From HB2-32-21 sp003448675 (GTDB lineage Bacteria; Pseudomonadota; Gammaproteobacteria; Pseudomonadales; Porticoccaceae), in contig JBFHDK010000047.1 in assembly GCA_041584755.1 (NCBI GenBank), forward strand, positions 1 through 24,720: DNA of 24,720 bases, in the 5' to 3' direction. Positions 14,490 to 21,658 of the stretch are shown in pieces. The notes under the pieces are model-generated. The model saw nothing but the letters and a program-made list of their open reading frames with translations, ran no database searches and was not told the origin of the DNA. The stretch's first letter is position 1. The number at the start of each line of letters is the position of its first letter. The position numbers and the translations under genes were made by a program.

Positions 14490-14900
14490 CTAGTCTGTTA
14501 CCACTGGCAAGCTCTGACTACGCCACTCGCCCATCCCCCCCCGCAGGCGACGCACGTCAAAACCCGAGGCACGCAGTTTGCGACCGGCGGAGGCGGAATG
14601 CTGTCCAAGTTTATCCACCAATACCAGGGTTTTATCCCTATGCTTTTCCAGCTCGGTTAGGCGTCCTTCAAGCTTAGCCAGTGGCATATTAATAGCGTCG
14701 GTGATATGCCCAGCCTGAAACTCCTTGCTTTCACGCACATCAATGACCAACCCCTTATCGCTATTAATCAGAAGGGTCAAATCATGGACGGAAACCTGTT
14801 TACCCGCTTTGTGTTGCTCGGTAAATGCAAACACATAAATCAGTACCAGCAGAAGGCTGACGGCAAGCCATTGATCACTAATAAATACGAAAAAATCCAA
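14490..14900 (-). CDS. yibN: Membrane-anchored rhodanese-like protein (YibN family)
   Basis: A 136-aa protein with an N-terminal membrane anchor (about 10-27, WLAVSLLLVLIYVFAF) followed by a rhodanese fold (about 40-130: VIDVRESKEFQAGHITDAIN, then LRGGMGEW). At the active-site loop, where sulfurtransferases carry Cys, the sequence reads LVLVDKLGQHSASAG, so the catalytic cysteine is absent. E. coli YibN also lacks a canonical active cysteine at this point, so a non-catalytic or binding role is likely. It is the first gene of the yibN-grxC-secB set, divergent from gpmI across 182 bp to the TTG start used here. Confidence 0.92.
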   Translation of the reverse strand: MDFFVFISDQWLAVSLLLVLIYVFAFTEQHKAGKQVSVHDLTLLINSDKGLVIDVRESKEFQAGHITDAINMPLAKLEGRLTELEKHRDKTLVLVDKLGQHSASAGRKLRASGFDVRRLRGGMGEWRSQSLPVVTD

Positions 14901-14949
14901 ATGTCTTTACCTCAAGATTGGTCGCGCGAGGGCTTGCGCGAAGCGGCGT

Positions 14950-14955
14950 AGTATA
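14950..14955 (-). promoter_or_regulatory. Possible extended -10 promoter of yibN-grxC-secB
   Basis: On the minus strand TATACT (14955 to 14950) is preceded by TGTG, giving an extended -10 look, about 50 bases before the yibN ATG. No clear -35 is seen. The rest of the 182-bp intergenic region has no feature I can support, and I see no good promoter for gpmI. Confidence 0.4.
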
Positions 14956-15082
14956 CACAAATGGTCCCCACGCCAGCAGCGCCCAATGCGTGGCCGGTCA
15001 TGGAGTAAAACGGCCCGAAGGGTTACCATGGCACCCTGTAAACCACCTTCAAAAAAAGCCACAAACCCTCGGGATTATTGAC

Positions 15083-16648
15083 TTGAGCACACTCACTTCC
15101 GCAGCCCATACCAAAACGCCCTTACTCTTATTAATACTCGATGGCTGGGGGCACAGTGAGAACCCCAGGCACAACGCCATCAACGCCGCCAACACCCCCA
15201 CCTGGGACAGGCTCTGGCGCGAACAGCCGAAAACCCTGCTGCACTGCTCGGGCACCCGGGTCGGGCTACCCGAAGGCCAGATGGGCAACTCCGAGGTCGG
15301 GCATATGACCATCGGCGCGGGGCGCGTCATCTATCAGAACTATTCCCGCATCAACCGCGCCATTGATGATGGCAGCTTTTACGATAACCCCGCCTACGTC
15401 GAGGCCGTCGACAAGGCAGTCAGCGCTGGCAAGGCTGTTCATATCATGGGACTGCTGTCACCGGGCGGTGTGCACAGCCACGAGGAACACATTTTCGCCA
15501 TCCTCAAACTGGCCGCCCAGCGCGGCGCCGACAAACTCTTTCTGCACGCTTTTCTCGACGGCCGCGACACCCCGCCCCGCAGCGCCCGCGCTTCTATCGA
15601 AAAAGTTGAAGAAACACTTGGGGAACTCGGTGTTGGCCGTCTGGCCAGCATTAGCGGTCGATACTACGCCATGGACAGGGATCAACGCTGGGAGCGGGTT
15701 CAACTCGCCTGGCAGGCCGTGGCTGAGGGCGAGGCGGAACACCGCGCGGCTACGGCCCTGGATGCGCTGGATGCAGCTTATGTGCGCGGTGAAAACGACG
15801 AGTTTGTCGTGCCAACCATTATTGCCGACGAGTCACAGCAAGTGGCTCGCATTGATGACGGCGATAGCGTTATCTTCATGAATTTCCGCCCCGACCGGGC
15901 CCGTCAACTAAGCCGTGCCTTTGTTGACAAGGGCTTTGAGCAATTTCCCCAGTCTCAACGTCCAGACCTGGCCGCCTTTGTAATGACCACCGAATACGCT
16001 GATAACATCCAGGCGCTCTGCGCCTTTGGTCCAGAACCTATTAAACAGAGCCTGGGCGAATACCTCGCCAACAGCGGTAAAACCCAGCTACGCATTGCCG
16101 AAACCGAAAAATATGCCCATGTGACATTTTTCTTTAGCGCCGGACGAGAGGAAACCTTTGCCGGGGAAGACCGTATCCTGATTCCCTCCCCTCAGGTCGC
16201 CACCTACGATCTGCAGCCGGAAATGAGCGCCTGCGAGGTGACTGAAAGCCTGGTCAAAGCCATCAAAAGCGGCGACTATGACGCGATCATTTGTAATTTC
16301 GCCAATGGCGACATGGTCGGTCACACCGGCGTTTACGATGCCGCCGTGAAAGCTGCTGAAGTCATCGACCACTGTCTTGGCGAAATTCTTACCGCCCTTG
16401 GGGAAGTCGGCGGCCAATGCCTTATCAGCGCAGATCACGGCAATATAGAAAAAATGCGCGACACCGATACCGATGAAGTCCTGACCTCTCACACTGTGGA
16501 CCCCGTACCACTGGTTTATTTCGGGCCACGCCGGCTAAGCCTCGCGGAAAACGGCAGCCTCGCCGATATTGCACCGACCATGCTGGCTTTGCTTGACCTA
16601 CCCATCCCCCGGGAAATGACCGGTCATTCCCTGCTTGAAGCCAACTAG
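15083..16648 (+). CDS. gpmI: 2,3-bisphosphoglycerate-independent phosphoglycerate mutase
   Basis: A cytoplasmic glycolytic enzyme that interconverts 3- and 2-phosphoglycerate using two Mn ions. The N-terminal metal motif LLLLILDGWGHSE is followed by GNSEVGHMTIGAGR with the phosphorylated serine (Ser70). Later come LHAFLDGRDTPP, NFRPDRARQ, NFANGDMVGHTG and SADHGNIEKM (metal ligands). The frame is open far upstream but has no ATG. I chose the TTG at 15083, which gives 521 aa, near the usual 510-515. Alternatives such as GTG 14993 would add unlikely sequence. The Shine-Dalgarno sequence is weak. The envC-like gene starts 8 bases after the stop, so gpmI-envC-ctpA is probably one operon. Confidence 0.96.
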   Translation: MSTLTSAAHTKTPLLLLILDGWGHSENPRHNAINAANTPTWDRLWREQPKTLLHCSGTRVGLPEGQMGNSEVGHMTIGAGRVIYQNYSRINRAIDDGSFYDNPAYVEAVDKAVSAGKAVHIMGLLSPGGVHSHEEHIFAILKLAAQRGADKLFLHAFLDGRDTPPRSARASIEKVEETLGELGVGRLASISGRYYAMDRDQRWERVQLAWQAVAEGEAEHRAATALDALDAAYVRGENDEFVVPTIIADESQQVARIDDGDSVIFMNFRPDRARQLSRAFVDKGFEQFPQSQRPDLAAFVMTTEYADNIQALCAFGPEPIKQSLGEYLANSGKTQLRIAETEKYAHVTFFFSAGREETFAGEDRILIPSPQVATYDLQPEMSACEVTESLVKAIKSGDYDAIICNFANGDMVGHTGVYDAAVKAAEVIDHCLGEILTALGEVGGQCLISADHGNIEKMRDTDTDEVLTSHTVDPVPLVYFGPRRLSLAENGSLADIAPTMLALLDLPIPREMTGHSLLEAN

Positions 16649-16656
16649 ATATTGCA

Positions 16657-17829
16657 TTGCCAGGCATCCAGATTTACAGCTCCAGAAACCACATAGCCGT
16701 CCGCCTCGCCTCGGTTATTTTTTTTGTTCTGATATTTTTTGCCTGGCACCCCACCCACGCTGACGGGGAAACCCGCAAGCTGGAAGCGCTTAATAAGCAA
16801 ATCACCAACCTGCAACGGGAACTTCGCCAAAACGACGACAAACGCAGCAAACTAAATAGCCAGTTGCGCAACAGTGAACTGAAAGCAGCCGAAGCAAGCA
16901 AACAGTTGCTTAAGCTCACTCAACAAATAAAAGATCTGAACAAAGAACTTGGCGCCTTGGAAAAAAAGCAGATAACGCTACGGGAAAAACGCTCGACGCA
17001 GGGGCGTCTGGTGGCCCGCGAACTGGAAGCAGCTCACCGCTTGGGCAACCAGGAACCGCTGCGGGTTTTATTTAATCTGGAAGAACCCGATCAAATCAAC
17101 CGCGTACTTAAATACTATGAATATGTGGTTAATGCACGGAAAAATATATTACTTGACTACAAAAGCACTCTGGCACATTTAACGACCGTTGAAGCCAGCC
17201 TGGCCGAAAAGCGCGGCAAGCTGGAGGCCAGCAGATCCCAAGTCGAAACTGTATCCGCTCAGTTACAGGCGAAGGCGGAGGAAAGGAAAACCGTGTTGTT
17301 GGCAATCAATAAAAAACTCGATCACGGCAACAACCGCATGAAATATCTCCAGCAGGAAAAAGTGCAACTTGAAAAGGTAATCAACACTCTGAACCAGAAT
17401 GTGGCCAGGCTAGAGGCTCCCAACAGGCAACCCTTCACCAAGCAAAAAGGAAAGTTGCCGTGGCCAGTTCAGGGCAAGATCCGTAATTCTTACGGGCAAC
17501 GGCGAAATGCAGACCTACGTTGGTCCGGTTGGCTGATGGGCGCCAAACAAGCCACTGAAGTGGCTGCGGTTCATTATGGCCGCGTGGTATTTGCCGACTA
17601 TTTGCGCGGCCACGGCCTGCTATTGATTATTGACCACGGGGAGGGGTATCTTAGTCTTTACGCTCACAATCAGGTGCTGCTCAAGGAAATCGGTAACTGG
17701 GTTTCCACTGGCGAGATTATTGCCAGGGTTGGCAATACCGGCGGCCTTGACTCCAGCGCGCTTTATTTTGAAATTCGCCATCAGGGCAAAGCCGTCGATC
17801 CCAAACCGTGGCTCAGGCCCAATGCTTGA
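16657..17829 (+). CDS. envC: Murein hydrolase activator, EnvC family (degenerate M23/LytM domain)
   Basis: A 390-aa periplasmic protein predicted to activate the AmiA/AmiB-type amidases at the division site. It has a signal peptide (hydrophobic core ASVIFFVLIFFAW, cleavage after THA near 35), a long coiled coil (about 38-255, with many K/E/Q heptads), and a C-terminal LytM/M23 domain (about 280-388: GRVVFADYLRGHGLLLIIDH, LYFEIRHQGKAVDPKPW). The first zinc histidine of active M23 peptidases is missing (GWLMGAKQATEVAA) and the HxH is replaced by YFEIR, as in E. coli EnvC. The protein should therefore be an activator, not a peptidase. The only start upstream of the signal peptide after the gpmI stop is TTG 16657. 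It lies between gpmI and ctpA. Confidence 0.93.
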   Translation: MPGIQIYSSRNHIAVRLASVIFFVLIFFAWHPTHADGETRKLEALNKQITNLQRELRQNDDKRSKLNSQLRNSELKAAEASKQLLKLTQQIKDLNKELGALEKKQITLREKRSTQGRLVARELEAAHRLGNQEPLRVLFNLEEPDQINRVLKYYEYVVNARKNILLDYKSTLAHLTTVEASLAEKRGKLEASRSQVETVSAQLQAKAEERKTVLLAINKKLDHGNNRMKYLQQEKVQLEKVINTLNQNVARLEAPNRQPFTKQKGKLPWPVQGKIRNSYGQRRNADLRWSGWLMGAKQATEVAAVHYGRVVFADYLRGHGLLLIIDHGEGYLSLYAHNQVLLKEIGNWVSTGEIIARVGNTGGLDSSALYFEIRHQGKAVDPKPWLRPNA

Positions 17830-17893
17830 AAGCCGTTTGTCACCAGACCAAATAGGATCAAACCCCTTTCGCTAGATAATACTGGAAAAAATT

Positions 17894-19192
17894 ATGTCCC
17901 GAATTGCCCGTTTAATTTGCTGGACAACTTTTATGCTAGCGACCGCCGTACTTGGCGAGGAGCCAGCAACGACAACCGAGGCTGACTCCTCGGCACGCCT
18001 GCCACTGGAGGAACTACAGTTATTTGCTCAGGTGTTCGAGCAAATCAGGAACACCTATGTCGAAGAAATCGATGACCGGGAACTACTGGAAAATGCCATT
18101 GTTGGCTTGCTAGCCGAGCTGGATCCCCATTCCGCCTTCCTTAAAGCCGAATCTTTCGAAGAAATTCAGGAACAAACCTCGGGCGAATTTGGTGGTATCG
18201 GTATTGAAGTGGGGATGGAGGATGGTTTCGTGAAAGTCATCTCCCCCATCGACGACACCCCAGCAGCGAAAGCGGGCATTTTGCCAGGCGACTTTATCGT
18301 CAAACTAAACGACCAGGCCGTACGCGGCATGACCCTGGAGGAAGCCATTAATATTATGCGCGGCGATAAGGGCAGCTCGCTGTCCCTGACCATCTCCCGG
18401 AAAAACACTGACCAGCCCCTCCAGTTCACACTAATTCGCGACACCATCAGTATCAAAAGTGTGCGGCACAAAGTCCTAGAACCCGGTTACGGCTATATTC
18501 GCATTGCCCAATTCCAGTCACGCACCGGAGAGGAATTTAAAAACAGCGTCACGGCTCTGACCAAAGAAACCACTGCGCTTCATGGGCTGGTACTGGATTT
18601 ACGCAACAATCCGGGTGGACTGTTGTCTGCCTCCGTTGAAGTAGCCGATGCTCTGCTCGATGAAGGGCTGATCGTCTATACCGAGGGTAGGTCCCGTTCC
18701 TCGCGCCACCGCTACTCCGCGAACAAAGGCGTTATTCTTGAAGATATACCTTTGGTTGTTTTGATAAATGGCGGCAGCGCCTCGGCGTCGGAAATTGTCG
18801 CCGGGGCCATTCAGGATCATAAACGTGGCGTAATCATGGGTACCGACAGTTTTGGCAAAGGTTCGGTGCAAACTGTTCTGCCACTGGATGACGGACGCGC
18901 CATCAAGCTCACTACCGCGCGTTATTTTACGCCAAACGGCCGGTCCATCCAGGCGGTCAGCATTCAACCGGATATATATGTCGAGCGGGCGGAAATCCGT
19001 GCACTGACCAAAAATTTCCAGATGCGCGAAGCAAATCTGAATAAACACCTCGATAGCGAGGAGGCAGTAACTGGCAAGACGAGAATCGAAAATCGAGACT
19101 CCATCACCAGCGACAATCAGCTCTACGAGGCGCTTAACCTGCTCAAAGGACTCAATATTCTGTCAAAGTCCACTAAAGTTTTAGTGGACTAA
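17894..19192 (+). CDS. ctpA: Carboxy-terminal processing serine protease CtpA (S41 family)
   Basis: A 432-aa periplasmic protease. A short signal peptide ends near VLG/EEP (about 20). The N-terminal helical part holds LFAQVFEQIRNTYVEEIDD, then LDPHSAFL. The PDZ domain (about 95-175) has GEFGGIGIEVG and AAKAGILPGDFIVKLN. The S41 catalytic domain has LVLDLRNNPGGLL, Ser297 in NGGSASASEIV and Lys322 in SFGKGSVQT, the Ser/Lys dyad with the family spacing of 25 residues. In Pseudomonas, CtpA degrades peptidoglycan cross-link hydrolases. The neighbouring envC-like gene fits an envelope role. The start ATG 17894 is preceded by GGA 9-11 bases upstream. The last codons are part of a perfect palindrome. 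Confidence 0.96.
   Translation: MSRIARLICWTTFMLATAVLGEEPATTTEADSSARLPLEELQLFAQVFEQIRNTYVEEIDDRELLENAIVGLLAELDPHSAFLKAESFEEIQEQTSGEFGGIGIEVGMEDGFVKVISPIDDTPAAKAGILPGDFIVKLNDQAVRGMTLEEAINIMRGDKGSSLSLTISRKNTDQPLQFTLIRDTISIKSVRHKVLEPGYGYIRIAQFQSRTGEEFKNSVTALTKETTALHGLVLDLRNNPGGLLSASVEVADALLDEGLIVYTEGRSRSSRHRYSANKGVILEDIPLVVLINGGSASASEIVAGAIQDHKRGVIMGTDSFGKGSVQTVLPLDDGRAIKLTTARYFTPNGRSIQAVSIQPDIYVERAEIRALTKNFQMREANLNKHLDSEEAVTGKTRIENRDSITSDNQLYEALNLLKGLNILSKSTKVLVD
19168..19189. repeat. Perfect 22-bp palindrome at the ctpA 3' end
   Basis: GTCCACTAAA and TTTAGTGGAC are exact inverted copies separated by only two bases (GT). The right arm ends one base before the TAA stop, so the repeat is within codons for STKVLVD. 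As RNA it would form a 9-bp stem with an AGUU loop. No U-tract follows, so it is not a standard terminator. It could be a protein-binding dyad or a 3'-end stabilising hairpin. Confidence 0.7.
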
Positions 19193-19316
19193 ACCGATAT
19201 GTATTGGTATAAACCGTAATCCGCACAAAAACCACCCCGGATGGTTACTTTCAAGCGCCAATGAAGGCGATATAGCGGTCGTATAAATACAATGTAAAGC
19301 GACGGTTTTGAAAAGT

Positions 19317-19595
19317 ATGACTCACGCCACTACTCTACCAGCCAGGGGCGGCGAAAAAAATCAAGGACGTCCAATACCGCATCGTTGTGAGCGGTTTTTT
19401 AAGTTAAATCACGCCTGGTATTTCACCACTCGTGAAGGCTTCTCCATGGGACCATTTGATTCTTACGAACTGGCCAAGAGTGGCGCGAAAGACTATCTCG
19501 CCTTCCTCAACAAAGCCGACAGGCATGTGCTTAGCGTACTGAGAACGGAACCAAAAGGGTCGGAACTACCACCGCTAAAAGTGCGCCACGCCTGA
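19317..19595 (+). CDS. DUF6316 family protein
   Basis: A 92-aa small protein, probably cytoplasmic (no signal or membrane segment). The core CERFFKLNHAWYFTTREG followed by MGPFDSYELAKSGAKDYLAF resembles the DUF6316 family, seen mostly in marine gammaproteobacteria and of unknown function. The ATG at 19317 is preferred; a TTG three codons upstream is also in frame. The 124-bp gap after ctpA (19193-19316) contains an AT-rich stretch TATAAATACAAT (19282-19293) that could hold a -10, but no matching -35 is visible, and a short hairpin at 19230-19246. It converges with hisF across 23 bases. Confidence 0.78.
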   Translation: MTHATTLPARGGEKNQGRPIPHRCERFFKLNHAWYFTTREGFSMGPFDSYELAKSGAKDYLAFLNKADRHVLSVLRTEPKGSELPPLKVRHA

Positions 19596-19618
19596 GTATT
19601 GGTTAGCGCTTCAAATTC

Positions 19619-20392
19619 TTAGCGCACCTCCACACCCCGTGTGGCCATGTAATCTTTTGCTTCTCGAATGCTGTATTCGGCGAAATGAAAGATGCTCGCA
19701 GCCAGTACGGCATCGGCGCCACCCTCCTGTATACCCTCGACAAGGTGCTGCAGATTTCCCACTCCGCCCGAGGCTATAACCGGGATGCCTACCGCGTCAC
19801 TGACGGCGCTGGTCAGCGCCAAATCAAAGCCGTTTTTTGTACCATCCCGATCCATGCTGGTGAGCAATATTTCGCCGGCACCGTAGCTTGCCATACGTTT
19901 GGCCCAATCTACCGCATCTATGCCCGTGGGCTCCCGGCCACCATGGGTAAATATCTCCCACCTTGGCGGCTGTTCGCCAGGGTTTACCCGCTTGGCGTCA
20001 ATGGCAACAACGATGCATTGCGAACCGAATTTTTCGGCCGCGCCTTTAACAAACTCGGGGTTTTTAACCGCCGCGGAATTGATGCCCACTTTATCCGCGC
20101 CTGCACTGAGCAGGGCCCGGATATCCTCAAGGGTACGGACACCGCCACCCACAGTGAGGGGAATAAAGACCTCACTGGCTATGGCTTCAACCGTGTGAAT
20201 GGTGGTATCCCGCTGCTCATGGCTGGCGGTGATATCCAGAAACGTGATTTCGTCGGCCCCCTCGGCATCGTAGCGTCGCGCGACCTCCACTGGGTCGCCG
20301 GCATCCCGGATATCAATAAATTTAACGCCTTTAACCACCCGGCCGGCATCGACATCCAGGCAGGGAATAATTCGTTTAGCCAAAGCGGACAT
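19619..20392 (-). CDS. hisF: Imidazole glycerol phosphate synthase cyclase subunit HisF
   Basis: A 257-aa cytoplasmic TIM-barrel protein that, with HisH, converts PRFAR and ammonia to imidazole glycerol phosphate and AICAR. The opening MSALAKRIIPCLDVDAGRVV contains the catalytic aspartate. TVGGGVRTLEDIRALLSAGA, GINSAAVKNP and VIASGGVGNLQHLVEG are the phosphate-binding half-barrel repeats, and SMDRDGTKNGFDLAL is typical. I chose ATG 20392, the family start; a GTG four codons upstream (20404) is less likely. It stands alone here without hisH or hisA, 75 bp after a retropepsin gene and separated from it by two hairpin/U-tract elements. Confidence 0.97.
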   Translation of the reverse strand: MSALAKRIIPCLDVDAGRVVKGVKFIDIRDAGDPVEVARRYDAEGADEITFLDITASHEQRDTTIHTVEAIASEVFIPLTVGGGVRTLEDIRALLSAGADKVGINSAAVKNPEFVKGAAEKFGSQCIVVAIDAKRVNPGEQPPRWEIFTHGGREPTGIDAVDWAKRMASYGAGEILLTSMDRDGTKNGFDLALTSAVSDAVGIPVIASGGVGNLQHLVEGIQEGGADAVLAASIFHFAEYSIREAKDYMATRGVEVR

Positions 20393-20415
20393 GACTTTTC
20401 TCACAAAAAAACGGA

Positions 20416-20439
20416 TAAAAAAACAGGGCTTGCGTCCTG
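20416..20439 (-). terminator. Possible weak terminator just before hisF
   Basis: On the minus strand CAGG and CCTG (20439-20436 and 20427-20424) pair. An inner A-C mismatch and a C-G pair close a GCAA tetraloop, and seven Ts follow (20423-20417). The stem is short. It lies 24 bases before the hisF ATG, so it may be a terminator for upstream transcripts or an attenuator-like element. Confidence 0.4.
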
Positions 20440-20467
20440 AACAAAAACAAACTTCGCGAAGACGCGA
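20439..20467 (-). terminator. Possible terminator after the retropepsin gene
   Basis: Directly after the stop codon, on the minus strand, TCGCG TCTT CGCGA (20467-20454) forms a short GC-rich hairpin with a 4-base loop. It is followed by AGTTTGTTTTTGTT. The 5-bp stem is modest, but its placement and the T-rich tail support termination of the riboflavin-pgpA transcript here. Confidence 0.5.
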
Positions 20468-21130
20468 CTAGAACTTCTTTTTCAATACCAGAGCACCGGA
20501 CTGTTCACTCATGTCCACCTTGCTTAGAAAGGAATTTCCCAACAGGATATTGACCGGAAAATCACCGTCGACAACAGTCGCGGCAACATTATGGATGGTA
20601 ATGGCGCCAACGCTGACTCGCTGCAGATCTACAACATAGGTTTTTACAATCCCACCGGCGGTGCTGGCGGCGGAAACCGGGCTTTTACTGACGTCAATAC
20701 CGAACTGGCGGGCATGGTTCAGGTTCATCGCCACGGAAGTCGCTCCTGTGTCGACCATAAACTGCGCTGAACGCCCGTTGATCGCTCCACGGGCGTAGTA
20801 ATGGCCATTACTGCTGCGTGGCAGGGTCACAGTCGGCGGCGCCTTGGCCGACTTAAAACTGGAGGAAATCCGCTGTGATACCTTCATGGAGGTTCTTACA
20901 CCATCAATGATAAGCACAGCCTGCTTGCTGTTACTGCTGACCAGTTTGACGCCTTCGGGGCTGGTTTGGCCGGCTTTAAGCAAGCGGGTTTTGCCATTGA
21001 TGGTCAGCATCGCCTTATCCTTAAATAACCCATTGGCGATCACCTCCGGAGCCGCGTGACTTTCCGGCGACAGTAACAATAGCGCCATCAAACCAACCAA
21101 GCCACTTCTGATGCTTTTTAGATCAACCAT
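20468..21130 (-). CDS. TIGR02281-type retropepsin-like aspartic protease
   Basis: A 220-aa exported protein with an N-terminal signal sequence or anchor (GLVGLMALLLLSPESHAA, cleavage near 26). The C-terminal half (about 105-215) is a retropepsin-like domain with one DTGAT active-site motif (Asp127 in QFMVDTGATSVAMN) and a late hydrophobic-glycine segment NILLGNSFLSKVDM. Single-motif proteases of this kind work as dimers. The region 28-95 is a small beta-rich domain. The substrate is unknown. The ATG at 21130 lies inside the end of pgpA (13-base overlap, different frame), suggesting translational coupling to the pgpA operon. Confidence 0.88.
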   Translation of the reverse strand: MVDLKSIRSGLVGLMALLLLSPESHAAPEVIANGLFKDKAMLTINGKTRLLKAGQTSPEGVKLVSSNSKQAVLIIDGVRTSMKVSQRISSSFKSAKAPPTVTLPRSSNGHYYARGAINGRSAQFMVDTGATSVAMNLNHARQFGIDVSKSPVSAASTAGGIVKTYVVDLQRVSVGAITIHNVAATVVDGDFPVNILLGNSFLSKVDMSEQSGALVLKKKF

Positions 21131-21618
21131 AATCCCACCATCATCACTATCCAGGCGCCAACTCCTGCCAGGAGGTCATCAAGCATAACACCTAGCCCAC
21201 CGCCAACTTTGCGGTCAATCACACTTATCGGCCAAGGCTTTAATATATCGAAAATACGGAACACTACAAAGCCGGCCAACCACCAGCCCCAGCCGGCGGG
21301 AACACAGCTTACAGTAAGCCACAAACCGACAAATTCATCCCACACGATGGCCGGATGATCGTGTCCTGGCAGACGCCCCTGAGCGTACTGGCAAAGCCCG
21401 ACACCCAGGGCGAAAGCGACGAGTAAAAACACCCCATAGCCCCAGAGTGGCAAAACGCTGAGTAAGGGCATAAAGAGTAGCGCCGTAGCACTACCGAAGG
21501 TACCGGGCGCCCGGGGCGCCAAACCACTGCCAAAACCAAAGGCCAGCAGCATTAAGGGGTCGCGAGCCAACGTTTTTAGCGACGGCCCATCCAGCTGTTT
21601 CTGCTCCGAGTCAGTCAT
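21118..21618 (-). CDS. pgpA: Phosphatidylglycerophosphatase A
   Basis: A 166-aa inner-membrane phosphatase that forms phosphatidylglycerol from its phosphate. Conserved blocks GFGSGLAPRAPGTFGS (about 30-45), VWDEFVGLWLT, FRIFDILKPWPI and GGLGVMLDDLLAGV hold the acidic catalytic residues. Three to four hydrophobic segments are visible. I chose ATG 21618; a TTG four codons upstream (21630) is in frame but less likely. It follows thiL by 40 bp and overlaps the retropepsin gene by 13 bases. The thiL-pgpA order is widespread in gammaproteobacteria. Confidence 0.96.
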   Translation of the reverse strand: MTDSEQKQLDGPSLKTLARDPLMLLAFGFGSGLAPRAPGTFGSATALLFMPLLSVLPLWGYGVFLLVAFALGVGLCQYAQGRLPGHDHPAIVWDEFVGLWLTVSCVPAGWGWWLAGFVVFRIFDILKPWPISVIDRKVGGGLGVMLDDLLAGVGAWIVMMVGLWLI

Positions 21619-21658
21619 GTTCCGCTTCAAAATCGGCCAGCGGCATCAACCGGTAGCT

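Noticed and set aside
14918..15082. Upstream part of the open frame before gpmI as coding
   Set aside because: It would add 55 residues unlike any GpmI N-terminus and overlap the yibN promoter region.
19230..19246. AACCA-N7-TGGTT hairpin with T-run on the minus strand as the hisF terminator
   Set aside because: It lies about 370 bases past the hisF stop and beyond the whole DUF6316 gene, and the stem is only 5 bp.
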